From assembly GCA_937124505.1 (NCBI GenBank), contig CAKZKV010000031.1, positions 1 to 7,536 on the forward strand: a stretch of 7,536 nt of DNA, written 5' to 3'. The notes below the pieces were generated by a model. It did no database searches. It was not told the origin of the DNA and saw only the letters and a program-made list of their open reading frames with translations. Shown here in pieces: positions 1 through 5,983 of this stretch. A program made the translations under genes and the position numbers. Position 1 is the first letter of the stretch; each line of letters opens with the position of its first letter. Source of the stretch: an uncultured Alphaproteobacteria bacterium (GTDB lineage: Bacteria; Pseudomonadota; Alphaproteobacteria; Micavibrionales; Micavibrionaceae).

Positions 1-1151
1 CAGTGGTCCTCCTCCATCGGATGGGGCACGTCGCCGACCTTGACCTTGTATCCGGCCTCTTTTGCCTTTGCTTCGGTCAAACCGATGCTTGCAACTTGCG
101 GATGACAATAGGTACAACCTGGAATATTGGACTTGTTCATCGGATGCACGCCCTTCACACCGGCGATTTTCTCAACACAAATAATTGCCTCATGGGAAGC
201 TTTATGCGCCAGCCAGGGCGGGCCTGTGACATCGCCGATTGCAAAAACGCCCGGCTCATCTGTGGCAAGCCAGTCATTGGTGATAATATGTCCGCGATCT
301 ACTTTGACTTTGGTATTTTCAAGGCCGATCCCGTCCGTATTGCCAACGATCCCGACCGCCATAATCACCCGGTCAAAGGTCTGTTTCTCGGTTTTGCCAT
401 TCACCTCAATATGAGCGGTCACATCTTTTTTGCTTTTTTCCAGCTTTTTGACGCTCGCGCTGGTGATAATCTTCATCCCCTGCTTTTCAAAGGCTTTTTG
501 CGCCAGTTTTGAGATTTCTTCATCTTCAACGGGCAACACACGATCCATCACCTCAACCACCGTCACATCTGCGCCCATGGTGTTGTAAAAGCTCGCAAAT
601 TCGATCCCGATGGCGCCGGAGCCGACTACCAACAACTTTTTCGGCATGGTTTTCGGTGTCATGGCATCCTTGTACGTCACGACCAGTTCCCCGTCCGGCT
701 CCAGTCCGGGAAGAACCCGCGCCCGCGCCCCCGTGGCAACGATAATATTTTTGGCGGAGAGCTCCTCCTTTCCATTGACGGATACTTTGCCTTTCCCCTT
801 TAATTGGGCTTCCCCGTCAAAAACCGTGACCTTGTTTTTCTTTAACAGGTGCTTGATCCCCGCAGAGAGTTGCGATGCCACGCCGCGGGAGCGCTCCACG
901 ATTTTTTGCAGATCAAACTCCACGCCTTTACAGCTTAGTCCGAATTCCTCCGCCCGGTGCATCAAATGATACACTTCAGCAGTTCGGAGCAGCGCCTTGG
1001 TCGGAATACAGCCCCAGTTCAGACAAATGCCGCCCAAGTGCGCCTTTTCCACGACGGCGACTTTCATTTTTAACTGCGCCGCCCGGATCGCCGCGACATA
1101 CCCGCCGGGCCCACCACCAATCACAATCAAATCAAAGTTTTTATCAGACAT
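1..1151 (-). CDS. lpd: Dihydrolipoyl dehydrogenase (E3 of PDH), 3' end cut by window edge
   Basis: E3 flavoprotein that reoxidises the dihydrolipoyl groups of PDH and passes electrons through a disulfide and FAD to NAD+. The ATG at 1151-1149 is preceded by an AAGGAA ribosome binding site. The 383 codons visible show the FAD-binding GGGPGG (residues 12-17), the redox-active disulfide CLNWGCIPTK (Cys43 and Cys48), the ATG motif before the second FAD contact (about 139-141), an NAD-binding GSGAIG (177-182) and the second FAD motif AIGDV (304-308). Family members have about 465 residues, so roughly 80 are missing, including most of the C-terminal dimerisation domain and the catalytic His-Glu pair. 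It is the last core PDH gene here, 35 bases after the YciI-like gene. Oddity: the last ten or so visible residues (VGDVPHPMEEDH) do not match the usual VGxFPFxxNxxA of the family. Function is certain; the state of the C-terminus is unknown. Confidence 0.95.
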   Translation of the reverse strand, partial: MSDKNFDLIVIGGGPGGYVAAIRAAQLKMKVAVVEKAHLGGICLNWGCIPTKALLRTAEVYHLMHRAEEFGLSCKGVEFDLQKIVERSRGVASQLSAGIKHLLKKNKVTVFDGEAQLKGKGKVSVNGKEELSAKNIIVATGARARVLPGLEPDGELVVTYKDAMTPKTMPKKLLVVGSGAIGIEFASFYNTMGADVTVVEVMDRVLPVEDEEISKLAQKAFEKQGMKIITSASVKKLEKSKKDVTAHIEVNGKTEKQTFDRVIMAVGIVGNTDGIGLENTKVKVDRGHIITNDWLATDEPGVFAIGDVTGPPWLAHKASHEAIICVEKIAGVKGVHPMNKSNIPGCTYCHPQVASIGLTEAKAKEAGYKVKVGDVPHPMEEDH

Positions 1152-1186
1152 ATTTTTTCCTTTTTTATGTACGCGAACGCGCGACG

Positions 1187-1498
1187 TTATGAAGATCTTT
1201 TTATATTTTGAAAGCTTGGGCCTATTTTACACGGGAAAACCTGAATATCCTGCCATACGTTTCCTGTCACATATGGTTCATGATCAAGCCATTTTTGTAA
1301 CGCTTCACGATCAGGAAAGTCAACAATCATCGCTGAACCGGCCATTTGCCCCTGTTCGTTTAAGATTGCCGCGCCCACAACCTGTTCCCCGCGCTGAATG
1401 GCCTCATCACTGAGAGCGATATGCTTTTCCCGCACTGTCAGCCGTCGCGATAAAGCATCACAATCCGTACCATCCTTTGCAATAATCAGAAATTCCAT
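1187..1498 (-). CDS. YciI-like (YCII domain) protein
   Basis: Small single-domain protein of 103 residues, close to the usual length of about 95-100 for YciI-like proteins. The start MEFLIIAKDG, the helix containing REKH (His26), the strand MIVDFPDR (Asp60) and the ending motif EPYVTGNVW (74-82) fit this ferredoxin-like fold, in which a conserved His-Asp pair is the proposed active site. The cellular substrate is unknown for almost all members, so no reaction can be assigned. The ATG at 1498-1496 has an AAAGGT ribosome binding site about 8 bases upstream. The gene lies between an intrinsic terminator (downstream of the GNAT gene) and lpd, so it may be the first gene of a YciI-lpd transcript, although I saw no convincing promoter in front of it. 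No membrane segment or signal peptide is visible. The short C-terminal tail (about 95-103) is not part of the usual domain. Confidence 0.82.
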   Translation of the reverse strand: MEFLIIAKDGTDCDALSRRLTVREKHIALSDEAIQRGEQVVGAAILNEQGQMAGSAMIVDFPDREALQKWLDHEPYVTGNVWQDIQVFPCKIGPSFQNIKRSS

Positions 1499-1525
1499 AA
1501 GTGTTACCTTTTGCTCATTTATAAT

Positions 1526-1547
1526 AAAAAACGACCTTTACAAGGTC
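1526..1547 (-). terminator. Intrinsic terminator after the GNAT gene
   Basis: Read on the minus strand, a GACCTT-GTA-AAGGTC hairpin (six perfect pairs, 1547-1533) is followed after one base by six T residues (1531-1526). It starts five bases after the GNAT stop codon (1554-1552), the expected place for a Rho-independent terminator. The stem is short, so termination may be partial. If effective, it separates pdhC-GNAT from YciI-lpd. Confidence 0.6.
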
Positions 1548-1551
1548 CCCC

Positions 1552-2043
1552 TTATACTCTTAATTCAAAATATCCTTTAGTCTCAGGCTGATAGACAAGT
1601 CCCCCTTGTAAGTAAGGCTGTATTTCCTGATGAACATCTTCCAATTCTTTTTGTAAAAACCCCAGTTTTTGATAGAGGCCAACGCCCCAGGGAGCGGATA
1701 ATGTGGTGGTTAAACTGATGATGTCACAGCCCTTCATTTTGGCACGTTCAATGGCTTTTTCCATTAGCGTTGTAGCGATGCCCTGTCTTTGATATTCAGG
1801 CGCCACGGAAATTTGATGAATATAACAGACTTTCTCCTTCCAAAAGACCTCGAATACAATAAATCCGGAGAGGTCTTCTCCCTCAATCGCGATGACTATT
1901 TCATCATTCTTGATACGCTGCCTTAAAAACCCGACATTTTGACCGCTGGATGGATATTCGATGCCGAACGTATGTAAATCGGCCCGGATATCCACAAGGT
2001 TTATACGGCCAATATGTTTATCCGCAGCAGATAAAAATTCCAT
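1552..2043 (-). CDS. GNAT-family N-acetyltransferase
   Basis: Predicted acetyl-CoA-dependent N-acetyltransferase of 163 residues, a normal length for a one-domain GNAT. The acetyl-CoA pyrophosphate-binding motif A is clear: the strand YIHQISVAPEY is followed by QRQGIA (residues 85-90, pattern Q-x-x-G-x-A) and the helix TTLMEKAIERAK. Motif B is seen at YQKLGF (124-129). The acceptor substrate cannot be told from sequence; GNATs act on small molecules, peptides or protein N-termini. The ATG at 2043-2041 has a GAAGG ribosome binding site upstream, and the gene begins 31 bases after the pdhC stop with no terminator between, so co-transcription with pdhC is likely. It would use the acetyl-CoA made by the complex, but that link is only inference from position. 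A terminator follows directly. Confidence 0.85.
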   Translation of the reverse strand: MEFLSAADKHIGRINLVDIRADLHTFGIEYPSSGQNVGFLRQRIKNDEIVIAIEGEDLSGFIVFEVFWKEKVCYIHQISVAPEYQRQGIATTLMEKAIERAKMKGCDIISLTTTLSAPWGVGLYQKLGFLQKELEDVHQEIQPYLQGGLVYQPETKGYFELRV

Positions 2044-2074
2044 TTTCGAACCTTCGCGTTTTCGCGTAATGAAA

Positions 2075-3355
2075 CTACACCATCATTAAAACGGGATTTT
2101 CGATCAGGCGTTTGAAAACCTTCAGGAATTCCGCGCCAACCGCCCCGTCAACACTGCGATGATCGGTAGACAGGGTGACATTCATAAAGGTGCCGATGGC
2201 GATCTGCCCGTCCTTGACATACGGTTTTTCCTGCCCCGCGCCGACCGCCATAATACAGCTTTGCGGCGGGTTGATAATGGCGGAGAATGTATCTATGCCA
2301 TACATCCCCAGATTGGAGATGGAGAACGTGCCGCCCTGAAACTCTTCCGGGCGCAGCTTGCCATCACGCGCCTTCTTCGCCAGATCTTTCATTTCTTCGG
2401 AAATTTCGCGCAGGGATTTTTCTTCCGCTTTTTTGATGATCGGCGTGATCAGGCCGCTCTCCGTTGCCACAGCCACAGAGACATCACTGTGCTTGAATTG
2501 CAAAATAGCATCTTCCGTCCAGGCCACATTCGCCGCCGGATATTTGTGCAGCGCCTCGGCAACCGCTTTAATCACAAAATCATTCACGGAAAGTTTATAA
2601 GCGCCGTCTGCCTCGGCATTAATCGACTTTCTGGCATCCAGCAAGTTATCAAGCTGACATTCCACACTCAGGTAAAAGTGCGGCACGGTTTGTTTGGATT
2701 CCAGCAGGCGTTTGGCGATCACCTTTCGCATACCGGAATTTTTGACGACCTCATATTCCATACCATAAGCATCCGCAAGCGCCCGCGCATCGACGCCTGT
2801 TGCCATGGGAGAGCTTCCTCCGGCAGGTGCAGGCACACCACCGCTTTTCAGGGCTTTTTCAACATCATCCTTCACAATCCGTCCATTCGGCCCACTGCCT
2901 GAAACCTGCGCCAGATTAAGGTTATTTTGAGCCGCAATCCGCTTGGCCAAGGGAGACGCGATGATCCGATGATCAGAATCTTGGAATCGCAGAATCTTAG
3001 AAGTTTCCGGCTCACTATCTTTCTGAGATTCCGAGGTTCCGGGATTCTGAGATTCTGTAACTTTATCATTTGCGCCCTCTTTCAAAAATCCCGCAATCGC
3101 GCTTTCATCTTCTCCTTCTTCAAGCAAAACAGCAATCATCTCATTCACCGGCACATTTTCCGTGCCTTCCGTGATCAGGATTTTTGCCAGCTTGCCTTCA
3201 TCAACGGCTTCCACTTCCATTGTCGCCTTATCAGTTTCAATTTCGGCAATCACGTCCCCTGCTTCGACCTGATCTCCCTCATTTTTGATCCATTTGGCGA
3301 GAGTTCCCTCCGTCATGGTCGGGGACATGGCTGGCATTGTAATTTTAATTGGCAT
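2075..3355 (-). CDS. pdhC: PDH E2, dihydrolipoyllysine-residue acetyltransferase
   Basis: Core E2 subunit of PDH, which takes the acetyl group from E1 onto its lipoyl arm and transfers it to CoA. The 426 residues show one N-terminal lipoyl domain (about 1-78, lipoylated Lys43 in [11 protein letters not shown]), a flexible linker (about 90-131), the peripheral subunit-binding domain (about 132-168, [11 protein letters not shown] to [12 protein letters not shown]), a second Gly/Ala/Pro linker (171-185), and the catalytic domain (about 205-426). The catalytic motif DHRSVDGA has His399 and Asp403. Start at 3355 with AGGA about 9 bases upstream. In related genomes pdhC directly follows pdhB; here an opposite-strand gene lies between. 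The first linker is not the usual Ala/Pro-rich type but Ser/Glu/Asp-rich and is encoded by an imperfect palindrome (2961-3057). Having a single lipoyl domain is normal for alphaproteobacteria, where E1-beta supplies another. Confidence 0.97.
   Translation of the reverse strand: MPIKITMPAMSPTMTEGTLAKWIKNEGDQVEAGDVIAEIETDKATMEVEAVDEGKLAKILITEGTENVPVNEMIAVLLEEGEDESAIAGFLKEGANDKVTESQNPGTSESQKDSEPETSKILRFQDSDHRIIASPLAKRIAAQNNLNLAQVSGSGPNGRIVKDDVEKALKSGGVPAPAGGSSPMATGVDARALADAYGMEYEVVKNSGMRKVIAKRLLESKQTVPHFYLSVECQLDNLLDARKSINAEADGAYKLSVNDFVIKAVAEALHKYPAANVAWTEDAILQFKHSDVSVAVATESGLITPIIKKAEEKSLREISEEMKDLAKKARDGKLRPEEFQGGTFSISNLGMYGIDTFSAIINPPQSCIMAVGAGQEKPYVKDGQIAIGTFMNVTLSTDHRSVDGAVGAEFLKVFKRLIENPVLMMV
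2961..3057. repeat. Imperfect palindromic element in-frame in the pdhC linker
   Basis: Arms 2974-3002 and 3029-3057 are imperfect reverse complements: about 22 of 29 positions match without gaps, counted by hand, and several mismatches would be G-U pairs in RNA. Both arms consist of reiterated AGAATC/AGATTC units. The left arm is flanked by GATGATCCGATGATCAGA (2961 onward), which resembles the units of the pdhB linker element. It encodes residues about 100-132 of PdhC, between the lipoyl and subunit-binding domains, and leaves the frame open. Confidence 0.6.
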
Positions 3356-3369
3356 AATATTTTTCCTTG

Positions 3370-3382
3370 ACGTTGAAAACGT
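3370..3382. promoter_or_regulatory. Perfect 5-bp inverted repeat between divergent genes (possible operator)
   Basis: ACGTT-GAA-AACGT is a perfect inverted repeat with a 3-base centre, in the 71-base gap between the divergent starts of pdhC (3355) and the plus-strand gene (3427). A TTGACG at 3367-3372 overlaps it and could be a -35 box for the plus-strand gene, with a weak TATTGC at 3391-3396 as -10 (18-base spacer). A regulator bound here could affect either gene. The site is short and may be chance. Confidence 0.25.
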
Positions 3383-3426
3383 TTCTTTGTTATTGCATCA
3401 GTCACTATAAAAATAAAGAGGGTGGC

Positions 3427-3882
3427 ATGACATTTGACGAAACTTCCAGAGCTTCATTTCTCGATGCGACGAGTTTTGAATACGACCCACTGGCAGAAGA
3501 ACCAACCTGCTTTGCAGAAGAAGACCCCCGAGAATGGCTTGGCAACACAATTATTGCTTTCTTAAATGGCAATTGTAACGGCAACGCTTGCACCACTTTT
3601 TCAAATATTGTCCACACGGCGGCAGAAATCATAGAGGTCATGAACGACGATGCGGCCCGGGATGCGGCGAAGACTAGTATGGAAGCCCCTTCTATTGACA
3701 TCGAAGCGGCTTTGGAAATTGACAGATACGACCTTAAACAGGCAAAAAAGGGAACCTTGTCAAAAAAACCTAGTGTCGAACGCCGCATTTTGAATAACAT
3801 CTGCCAAATTATTTATAACATGTCAGCTTCGCAGCTTGCACAATCTCGTCAACCTGCGGAAGGGCCAGCGCTTCGAGGTTAG
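3427..3882 (+). CDS. Hypothetical protein on the opposite strand between pdhB and pdhC
   Basis: I do not recognise this 151-residue protein. It is soluble and acidic in its first third (many Glu/Asp up to residue 34), with the stretch [17 protein letters not shown] at 33-49, then probable helices (57-86, 91-107), a basic patch (107-120) and a final helix (117-132). There is no signal peptide or membrane segment. The ATG at 3427 is chosen because GAGGG lies 7-8 bases upstream; an in-frame ATG at 3367 has no such site. Codons show a strong purine-first bias, supporting real coding. It is divergent from pdhC (71-base gap) and convergent with pdhB: its last 24 residues lie antisense to the end of pdhB, 74 bases of overlap. 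That tail ([19 protein letters not shown]) looks unstructured and may have arisen by loss of an earlier stop. It breaks an otherwise same-strand PDH cluster. Confidence 0.7.
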   Translation: MTFDETSRASFLDATSFEYDPLAEEPTCFAEEDPREWLGNTIIAFLNGNCNGNACTTFSNIVHTAAEIIEVMNDDAARDAAKTSMEAPSIDIEAALEIDRYDLKQAKKGTLSKKPSVERRILNNICQIIYNMSASQLAQSRQPAEGPALRG

Positions 3883-5197
3883 CGGCATAAGGCATAGGCA
3901 CGTCGGCGCCGTGTACCCGCATCACCGGGGCATCCAGATCGTCAAATCCGTGTTCCATACACAGGGCGGCAATTTCCGCGCCAATCCCGGCAAATGGCCA
4001 CCCCTCTTCCACACTGACAATGCGGTTGGTTTTCTTTAAGGACTGCAAAATTGTCCAACGATCCAGCGGGCGAATGGTACGCAGGTTAATGACTTCAGCA
4101 TCAATGCCTTCTTCGGCCAATTTCTCGGCAGCTTCAAGACACAGGCCAACTTGCAGAGAATAGGACACGATCGTCACGTCAGTTCCTTCCCGCTCAACCT
4201 TCGCCTTCCCAATCGGAATGACGTAGTCTTCATCTTTTGGAACATCCCCGGCTTCTCCATAAAGTTTTTCATGCTCCAGAACAACGACAGGGTTCGGATC
4301 ACGAATAGCGGCTTTCAACAAACCTTTCGCATCGGCGGCGGAATAAGGGGCCACCACTTTAAGGCCCGGAATATGTGCATACCAGCTGGCATAGTCCTGG
4401 CTATGCTGCGCCCCGTCCCCAAACGCTGCGCCGTTTGATCCGCGGAAGACAATCGGGCAGCCAAGTTCTCCGCCAGCCATATATAATGTTTTGGCTGCAG
4501 AGTTAATAATATGATCAATGCCCTGCATCGCAAAGTTCCAGGTCATGAACTCGACAATCGGCTTTAATCCGCGCATGGCAGAGCCGACTGCCATCCCTGT
4601 AAAACCATGTTCCGTGATCGGGCTGTCAACAATCCGTTTTTCACCGAATTCTTCCAGCATCCCCTGAGAGACTTTAAACGCACCGTTGTACTGTGCCACT
4701 TCTTCACCAAGCAGATAAATCGCCTCGTCCTTGCGCATTTCTTCGGACATCGCATCACGCAAGGCTTCCCGCACCGTACAGTGATAGGTGTCTGCAAACG
4801 GTGCTTCCTCATCAAAGACAGGTGGTTCTATAACAGCACCCTGTGCATAGAGGATATCGCGGTTTTGCGGATGATCAGATGACTTGATAACCGGATGATC
4901 GGATTCTTTTCCATCTTTCTTTTGTTCATCCGATAATCCGCTTATCTGATCCTCCTCATCGCAGATGAGTTCCGCGATTGGCGCGTTCACCGCCACACCT
5001 TCCGTTCCATCTTCAATCAGGAGTTTGCCCAGAATACCTTCATCGACGGCCTCAACTTCCATCGTAGCTTTGTCCGTTTCAATCTCGGCGATCACATCAC
5101 CAGGAGACACCGCGTCCCCCTCTTTCTTGATCCATTTTGCAAGCGTTCCTTCCGTCATGGTCGGCGACAGGGCTGGCATTAAAATATTTGTCGGCAT
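3809..5197 (-). CDS. pdhB: PDH E1-beta subunit with N-terminal lipoyl domain
   Basis: Beta subunit of the thiamine-diphosphate-dependent E1, which with PdhA decarboxylates pyruvate and acetylates lipoyl groups. Its 462 residues comprise a lipoyl domain (about 1-78, lipoylated Lys43 in [11 protein letters not shown]), a linker (about 79-135) and a transketolase-like E1-beta region (about 138-462). The ThDP-activating glutamate is Glu196 in [26 protein letters not shown] (251-267) and the C-terminal end [12 protein letters not shown] are typical. A lipoyl domain on E1-beta is characteristic of alphaproteobacteria. The lipoyl domain matches that of PdhC at 59 of 78 residues by hand count, but the DNA differs at many third codon positions, so the duplication is old. 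Its ATG follows directly on the TAA of the membrane-protein gene (TAAATG), indicating translational coupling; AAAGAG lies a few bases upstream. Residues 81-110 of the linker are encoded by a palindrome. The 3' end overlaps the opposite-strand gene by 74 bases. Confidence 0.97.
   Translation of the reverse strand: MPTNILMPALSPTMTEGTLAKWIKKEGDAVSPGDVIAEIETDKATMEVEAVDEGILGKLLIEDGTEGVAVNAPIAELICDEEDQISGLSDEQKKDGKESDHPVIKSSDHPQNRDILYAQGAVIEPPVFDEEAPFADTYHCTVREALRDAMSEEMRKDEAIYLLGEEVAQYNGAFKVSQGMLEEFGEKRIVDSPITEHGFTGMAVGSAMRGLKPIVEFMTWNFAMQGIDHIINSAAKTLYMAGGELGCPIVFRGSNGAAFGDGAQHSQDYASWYAHIPGLKVVAPYSAADAKGLLKAAIRDPNPVVVLEHEKLYGEAGDVPKDEDYVIPIGKAKVEREGTDVTIVSYSLQVGLCLEAAEKLAEEGIDAEVINLRTIRPLDRWTILQSLKKTNRIVSVEEGWPFAGIGAEIAALCMEHGFDDLDAPVMRVHGADVPMPYAANLEALALPQVDEIVQAAKLTCYK
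4869..4955. repeat. Long imperfect palindrome in-frame in the pdhB linker
   Basis: The inner arms, 4886-4904 (GATAACCGGATGATCGGAT) and 4928-4946 (ATCCGATAATCCGCTTATC), are reverse complements at 17 of 19 positions. The pairing continues outward after an 8-base bulge on the left: 4869-4880 against the bases up to 4955. The full arms then match at 25 of 28 positions around a 23-base loop (4905-4927). The arms are built of GGATNATC-type units. The element encodes residues 81-110 of PdhB (including the repeated peptide SDHP), between the lipoyl domain and the E1-beta domain, without breaking the frame. Confidence 0.75.
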
Positions 5198-5509
5198 TTA
5201 ATCTCTTTCTCTGTAATCTTGCTCTGAAATTTCCTGATGCTGTGGCATTAATTTGGCCTTTAAATAAAAAAACAGGATAAACATTCCTATGATGGTAAAG
5301 ATAATCTCTATGACATCTGCAAATTTCTCTCCTTTGCTCTTAAACATACCACCAGCCGTTTCATAAACAGCCCCTCTGGGATAAAAAATAGTATCTAACG
5401 CAGGCGCCAGAAAACCGCCAAGGAATGAAACAATCGCCATAATGGCCAATGTTCCTATAATAAAAGCCCCGGCAAAGGGCATCCATACTTCTTTATGACG
5501 ACTAACCAT
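5198..5509 (-). CDS. Small two-helix inner-membrane protein, unknown family
   Basis: I do not recognise this 103-residue protein. Two hydrophobic segments are clear: about 11-35 (PFAGAFIIGTLAIMAIVSFL onward) and about 66-84 (VIEIIFTIIGMFILFFYL). They are joined by a loop with Gly/Lys residues (FYPRGAVYETAGGMFKSKGEK). The N-terminus is short and basic; the C-terminal tail (85-103) is charged (KLMPQHQEISEQDYRERD). There is no cleavable signal peptide. The positive charges leave orientation ambiguous; a hairpin with both ends in the cytoplasm is the simplest model. The ATG at 5509-5507 has GGAG about 6 bases upstream. Its TAA (5200-5198) directly abuts the pdhB ATG, so the two genes are probably translationally coupled and expressed together. 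Whether it anchors or modulates PDH is pure inference from this coupling. Confidence 0.75.
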   Translation of the reverse strand: MVSRHKEVWMPFAGAFIIGTLAIMAIVSFLGGFLAPALDTIFYPRGAVYETAGGMFKSKGEKFADVIEIIFTIIGMFILFFYLKAKLMPQHQEISEQDYRERD

Positions 5510-5523
5510 GTTCTACTCCACTT

Positions 5524-5565
5524 TTACAAGGCAATAAAAAATAGGGTATTGGCGAGTAATTTCAT
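5524..5565 (-). CDS. Possible 13-residue hydrophobic microprotein or leader peptide
   Basis: Ten bases after the ridA stop codon an ATG (5565-5563) opens a 13-codon frame, MKLLANTLFFIAL, ending in TAA (5526-5524). It is preceded by TAAGGAAGAAGAT, an excellent ribosome binding site at good spacing; this site cannot serve the next gene, which has its own GGAG just before 5509. The peptide has one Lys and is otherwise almost wholly hydrophobic, so it would insert in a membrane. It could be a real small membrane peptide, a translation-coupling leader for the membrane protein that starts 14 bases after its stop, or a remnant of a longer gene. Its length is too short for statistics to prove coding. 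Confidence 0.4.
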   Translation of the reverse strand: MKLLANTLFFIAL

Positions 5566-5575
5566 ATCTTCTTCC

Positions 5576-5935
5576 TTACGCTTTTTTAGCGGCTGTCACA
5601 GCCACCTCAACATGAAAATCAGGCGCCACAAGCGTTGATTGCACACAGGCACGCGTGGGGGCATGACCTTCCGGTATCCATTTATCCCAGACCTGATTAA
5701 ACTCTTCAAGCTGCGATGCAGCATCGGACAACCAGACAGAGACAGAGAGCATATGTTCCTTGTCGCTGCCAGCTTCATCCAGATATTTTTCAATGACGGA
5801 GAGAATCTCATTTGCCTGATCGGTAATTGATCCGCCACGATTTTGCCAGGCAACCTGCCCCGCGATGTAAACCGTATCATCATGCGCCACAATCTGGCTC
5901 ATGCGTTCGTTGGTATGGAAACGTTGAATCGTCAT
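5576..5935 (-). CDS. RidA/YjgF-family protein (enamine/imine deaminase-like)
   Basis: Member of the RidA (YjgF/YER057c/UK114) family, 119 residues, typical length. Cytosolic trimeric proteins of this family hydrolyse reactive enamines/imines such as 2-aminoacrylate, giving pyruvate and ammonia and protecting PLP enzymes. Visible hallmarks are TVYIAGQVA (21-29), the surface helix region near 60-88, and APTRACVQ (92-99) with Arg95, equivalent to the active-site arginine of RidA that contacts the carboxylate, followed by the PDFHVEVAVTA strand (105-115) with Glu110. The sequence start FHTNERMSQIV resembles the RidA subgroup often annotated only as 'RidA family', so the exact substrate may differ from E. 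coli RidA. Start at 5935 fits family length; the nearest AAGGA is about 14 bases upstream, poorly spaced. It lies 48 bases after the cupin gene in the pdhA-to-pdhB interval. A link to pyruvate supply is plausible but inferred. Confidence 0.88.
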   Translation of the reverse strand: MTIQRFHTNERMSQIVAHDDTVYIAGQVAWQNRGGSITDQANEILSVIEKYLDEAGSDKEHMLSVSVWLSDAASQLEEFNQVWDKWIPEGHAPTRACVQSTLVAPDFHVEVAVTAAKKA

Positions 5936-5983
5936 AGTTTATGTCACTTTCCTTATTGATTTAATGTTCTGAATTAAAAAAAA

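Noticed and set aside
3..512. Open frame of 169 codons on the plus strand opposite lpd
   Set aside because: Antisense shadow of the conserved lpd frame, which matches the family over its length.
2159..2902. Open frame of 247 codons on the plus strand within pdhC
   Set aside because: It lies wholly antisense to the catalytic domain of a clearly identified E2; the product has shadow-like composition with no recognisable domain.
3405..3800. Open frame of 131 codons on the minus strand between pdhB and pdhC, in operon orientation
   Set aside because: It has no ribosome binding site before 3800, is Ser/Ala-rich with the composition expected of the antisense of an acidic protein, and the plus-strand frame opposite it has a good ribosome binding site and purine-first codons.
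2869..4955. CRISPR-like or tandem repeat array in the linkers
   Set aside because: The units are irregular, short, coding and arranged as inverted arms; there are no constant-length repeats and spacers.
3122..5197. Recent duplication or gene conversion between the lipoyl domains of pdhB and pdhC
   Set aside because: The proteins share 59 of 78 residues, including 22 in a row, but the DNA for that identical block differs at many third codon positions, which indicates an old duplication under purifying selection.
5936..5983. Terminator after the cupin gene suggested by a T8 tract
   Set aside because: There is no GC-containing stem before the T tract; the region is merely AT-rich.
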